This document shows positions 60,201-64,000 of a stretch of 64,000 nucleotides of DNA, piece by piece. Made by a program: the position numbers and the translations under genes. The stretch spans positions 60,427,501 through 60,491,500 of the forward strand of contig JAVUNC010000004.1 in NCBI GenBank assembly GCA_032173965.1. The letters are read 5' to 3'. Within the stretch, counting starts at the first letter, position 1, and every line of letters starts with the position of its first letter. This stretch comes from Sitta carolinensis. Taxonomy: Eukaryota; Chordata; Aves; Passeriformes; Sittidae. The notes beneath the pieces were generated by a model that saw only the letters and a list, made by a program, of their open reading frames with translations, was not told where the DNA came from and searched no databases.

Positions 60201-63180
60201 CAGTCAGGAGGGCAGGAAAGGCCTACCACCTATGTTGGGAGGCTCTGGGAGGATCACCCAGGCTTTCCTCACAGGACAGCAAGAGACTGGGGCAGGAGGG
60301 TTTTGCTGCCTCATGGTAGCTTCTGTTGTTGATTTCTCAAAGCGATTTTTAAAAAGCAAAGAGATTTCCTGAATCAGTGTTTTCATACCCTTTGTACATG
60401 AACTTGGCAGCTTTTTTGCATTGCATTTTTTCAAAAAGGGGTGCATTCTGCTGCCTGCTGCACAGATACCCAGTTGGACTAACTCCCCAACTATCCAGTG
60501 AACCAAATAGCTTTGTTCGAACAAGTAATTTTCTTAGTGAATAGAAGCAGAATAAATGAGTGCTCACAATGTATTCTCAGCAGAGGCCAGTGGTTTAGGT
60601 TGTGTACAGCACTAACCATGCAATGCAACCAATTTTTCCCAAGTTAGGGAATTTGAGGTACAATCAAATGTCTGTGCAGAAGATGTTCCCTCAGTAAAGC
60701 ACCCAAAATCATGTGCTCTGAAACATCTTTTCTTTTACCAGGACTTATCTGTGATCTTTTATTCCTATCATTTTGCCACATTCTGTGAGGTCTGCCTGAG
60801 TAGTGGTTCCAAACTCCCTCTGGGTTCTCTATAAAAGACAGTAAAAAAGCCATGCTTATTTATCTAATGGTGAAAGTCTTGGATTTTGCCTTTTCCTGGT
60901 GACAAGCTGTAGATGCTGAAAAGGGTTGAGTCTTTTCTCTTCAGGGTGTATTTGCAGAGAGAACTTTAAATTAACAAAGGAGGATCATTTGTATATCCCA
61001 ATTTTACCTTATTTTTGAGCCTGGAGTTTCATTTTCCTTTCTGCCAAACTTTGTGCTGTCGTCTCCTGCTGCAGTTCCTGCCTTCCCAAATGTTAAACTC
61101 TATTAAGTAACTAGCACTTGAGAGCCAACCTGAGTCCTAACAGATTGCAAACCCACTGTGAAACAGAATGTCCTTCCGCATGAGGCTGGACAACATTCAT
61201 ATTTTAGGTTGCAGGTTCTTTCCCATAATCATCCATGTACTTGATCTGAGTATAAAAATTTATGGAGTAGTACACAGTATTATTTGTCATATAAAATGAT
61301 GGATTTTAATGCACCTAACCTATTATTGTGGATGCAGTATCGATTAAATTCCTTTAGTGCAGTATAAGCTCTGTGAAGAACAGCTTTCCCAAACCCTCTT
61401 CTGAAACAGACAGTGAGTTATCTCTTCATGTGACTTCTTAGTCAAAGCAGCACGCTTTGACTTTTCTTCACCAAGTCATGAGATGTGAAACATTACATGG
61501 GACCAGATCATTCCTTTTGCAAAAAGAGACCTGGGGGAAGCTGAGGGACAAAATCTCTTGTCAGCAGACTGTACCACAGTCCCTCACTGGGGAGGAACTG
61601 ATGTACCATAGGGACCTCCCCAAGGGGTGGCAAAACCTGGGATCTTACAAGACCTAGTACAGAAGTCTATGCTTCTGTGTAGGAGCTTTCCCCCAGGGCA
61701 AGTCCCTGAGCTGCAGCTGCCTTGGGTTATTTATCCATCAGTATGGGGCTGTTACTGTTGTCTGAGGTGCTGCTTCAGGACCTGTAGCTGTCAAATCTGA
61801 ACACTTTGCATGTGTCCTGCACTTGCCCAGGATATGTGCTGGCACCTGCTTGTAGCACTCTGCACCTTAGCTGTGCTCTGCCTGCCTGTGGCCCTGGGTT
61901 GAGGTGATGGGTATGGTTGGGCTCTTCCACAACCTCCCTTCAATCCTGGAGATGGGCTGGTGTTGATTCTACACCAGCAGAGTCATACCCAGCTGGTAAA
62001 GACCATCTCTGCAAAGATAGTGGGCACCTGTTACCTGCTTTAGCAGTTTTTGTGGGAGTGCAGGCACTTAAATAAGACTCATGCTTAAATTATTTTGAAG
62101 ACTTGATGTGAAGCATTTGAGTAAGGCTGTGTTGGAGCAGAGAGTTGAAACGTGCCTTCCAAGGCCAATGGCTTACTCCTTCTGACCTCTTCTGGAGAGG
62201 AAAAAGGAAGTCAAGTCTTCTGTTCCTGGCACACTCCAACTGCATTTCCTCCCTGGAGCAAGCCCCCAGCACAGTCCTTGCCTGGTGGATGGGAGCCCAT
62301 CGTTGCACCTGCTGATGGATCGTGCCCTGCAAGTGTGGGATCTGTGGGGTGCACACATGCCCAAGTTTCCCCTTGCTGGGTACTTCAATGCAGCACCTTG
62401 CAAGAGCAATAGGAATTACAGAGCAGCCGGCCAGCTGGTGCCCTGGCAAGTATTCAAGCTTTGCTTAGAGTAGCTATGTTGGCCAGAATTGCACAGCTCC
62501 TTCTTCTGCCTTCATCTTGGCTGTATAAATGTAGAAAGACACCTCTCAGCTAAAGAGCATTCCAGCATCTTCCCTGGTGCTTTGAAATATTTTCCTATCT
62601 TTTTATCTGTTAATATTGGCAAGTGCCTGTGTTGGCAGCTTTCCGGCTTTTGTCAGGACCCATCGGGTTGCTCTGTTAAGCTTCAGCTCCTGAAGCCAAA
62701 TCATAAATGACAACCTCTAGCTTTGGGAGGTTTTTTATTTTTATGGCTGAGAAAGAAATGCCACCATATCAGAATTCTAAAATCTAGAAATTAGGGGGGA
62801 AAGAGAGAGAAGTGACTATTCATTGCTATTAATAATAATTAAACCTTGGTGTTACACTGTTACTCGCATTGTGTGTGAGATGTGGCAGTGAATACCCCTT
62901 ACCAAAGGTCAAAGAAATTTAAAATTTCGCTAGGGCAACAACACACTGACACAAATCTTCGTGCTGTATTGGTTCAGACATTTGGGCACATGCAGTAGGC
63001 TTGTTGGTGTGATGGCTGGTATCCACAAGGTCCCTCGCTGCTAGCAAGGCCATGTGGGTACTTTCCAAGGCAGAGCAATTTCCTTCCTTCACATGCCTCT
63101 CTGTGTCCAAGAGAGGCCTGTTAGTCCTACCTGCAGCCGTTTCTGTGCTGTTTCCAAGGGGAATGTGGCAGCCAGCCAGC
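57295..63180. other. Intergenic sequence, moderately GC-richer than upstream
   Basis: Mixed composition. Contains a strong hairpin at 58039-58073, G/T-rich low-complexity DNA at 58265-58350 and several GC-richer blocks (59470-60330, 61450-62470). Open frames in these blocks show no family signature. Some, such as the stretch around 59880-60150, could be conserved noncoding elements, but that cannot be judged from one sequence. Confidence 0.6.
58039..58073 (+). repeat. Hairpin, 16-bp stem (one G-U), 3-nt loop
   Basis: The core ATCTGCATTCTG (58043-58054) and CAGAATGCAGAT (58058-58069) pair perfectly over 12 bp. The stem extends by a G-U and three Watson-Crick pairs to 58039 and 58073. The loop is ACA. 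Too short for a typical miRNA precursor. Confidence 0.9.
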
Positions 63181-64000
63181 ATCTCTGAACAGAGGGGATC
63201 ACGACGTTGGTAAGTGGAGGTAAGCCGTGATTTCCTTGGTCAGAGGACAGAGAATAGCTCGTTGTACGGAGCGTTATAGCAGCTGCGGGGCTCTGCGCTG
63301 CTGGAGCTCAGGAGAATGGCTCTCGGAGGTTAAAGATCAGCAGCCGCACACCTCAGCCGCTGGGCTGACTCTGCCCCTTGCACTTTGCTCCGTCCCCGGC
63401 TGCGGGCTGGCTGTCCCGGCGAGAGCGCTGATGCCTCTGCTCTCCGAAACAGCCCCTGCTTGTTTGTGTCCTGGGGAGAGCCAGGACAAATGCAGCTGCC
63501 TTGTCCTTTTCCAGCGAGGGAGCTAGGGACAGAGAGGTTAAATGACTAAGGCCAAACAATGAGTCAATACCAGCAGCCGAGCTGGAGCTCACGAGTCCTT
63601 GGCTTCTGCTCCCGTGTTTTCTCTCCTGCCGCAGGAGACGGGAAGCCGAGAGGCGGGCGCCGGGGAGGGAGGCAGCCTGCAGAGGACAGAATAAATACTC
63701 GCTTGTGCGAGCGTGAACACAACCTCGTCTGTCTGCTCCTGTGCGCTGAGAAGGAGCCCAGTGTGTGCTCCTGCCATAAACTGGAGAGCCAGATCCTCTC
63801 CTGCACTGCAGCTGCTTTGTGCTGCCCGGAGGAGCGTGGCCCCAAGGCTGGCACGGCTGGGCCATGACAGCTTTCCCTGGGTGCCGGAGGGCTCCGACCC
63901 GCCAGGCAGCACTCGTGTGCACCTGCGGATGGCTGGCACGGTGCTCCTCCGGCCCACGGAACTCGGGGAATTTTGGGGAACCTACAAAACACCAAGATGC
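63181..64000. promoter_or_regulatory. CpG-rich, GC-rich segment, possible edge of a CpG island
   Basis: About 45 CpG dinucleotides fall in 820 nt, 24 of them in the last 400, against a CpG-poor background. GC content of the final part is near 60 percent. This fits the edge of a CpG island or an enhancer. In other vertebrates ZDHHC14 is followed by SNX9 in the same orientation, so this may be upstream control DNA of that gene. No SNX9 coding start is visible. Large open frames on both strands here are expected from GC richness and are not called. Confidence 0.45.

Noticed and set aside
62090..62473. Overlapping frames of 62-119 residues on both strands
   Set aside because: No recognisable family or splice context; likely chance in a GC-richer block.
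63353..63995. Open frames of up to 189 residues on the minus strand
   Set aside because: Stop codons are rare in this CpG-rich DNA; several overlapping frames on both strands are open and none shows a domain.
1..64000. CRISPR arrays, operons, prophage or endogenous retroviral genes
   Set aside because: No spaced repeats, ribosome-binding-site gene clusters, LTR pairs or gag/pol/env-like frames were seen; the window is a eukaryotic gene and its flank.

Overview
The window is vertebrate nuclear DNA, most likely from a bird. It is AT-rich, has long introns with GT-AG splice sites, carries 3'-end fragments of CR1 LINEs (the main avian/reptilian retrotransposon), and shows no bacterial-style dense coding. 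CR1 fragments alone cannot separate birds from other sauropsids, and I cannot name the species.

Roughly the first 44 kb is one gene on the + strand: ZDHHC14, a DHHC-type protein S-acyltransferase (palmitoyltransferase). Eight coding exons (2 to 9 in the human numbering) lie at 451-611, 9508-9666, 20379-20516, 24141-24189, 27849-27951, 29648-29757, 32220-32322 and 40479-40880. They join without a frameshift or stop into 407 residues. These cover transmembrane segments 2-4, the cysteine-rich domain with the DHHC catalytic motif, the TTxE motif, the juxtamembrane NPYSYGN region and the long serine/proline-rich tail ending in a PDZ-type ligand. Exon 1 (N-terminus and first membrane segment) lies upstream of the window.

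The most striking feature is intron 5 (24190-27848). It does not start with GT or end with AG. It starts with ATATCCTTT, has TTCCTTGAC 11 nt before its end, and ends in AC. That is a textbook U12-type AT-AC intron, spliced by the minor spliceosome, and it joins the reading frame exactly. The last exon also has an in-frame tandem acceptor that would remove 15 residues.

The 3' UTR starts at 40881 and may run to about 44.43 kb. It contains a 45-bp duplicated segment with TGTCCCAG motifs. From there to about 63.2 kb is intergenic DNA with few repeats, one short CR1 piece, simple repeats, two strong short hairpins, and one unexplained minus-strand open segment at 56877-57206 with coding-like codon use. 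The last 0.8 kb (63181-64000) is CpG-rich and GC-rich. By conserved synteny (ZDHHC14 followed by SNX9 in other vertebrates) it may be regulatory DNA or the edge of a CpG island of the next gene. No RNA genes, CRISPR arrays, viral genes or DNA transposons were recognised.
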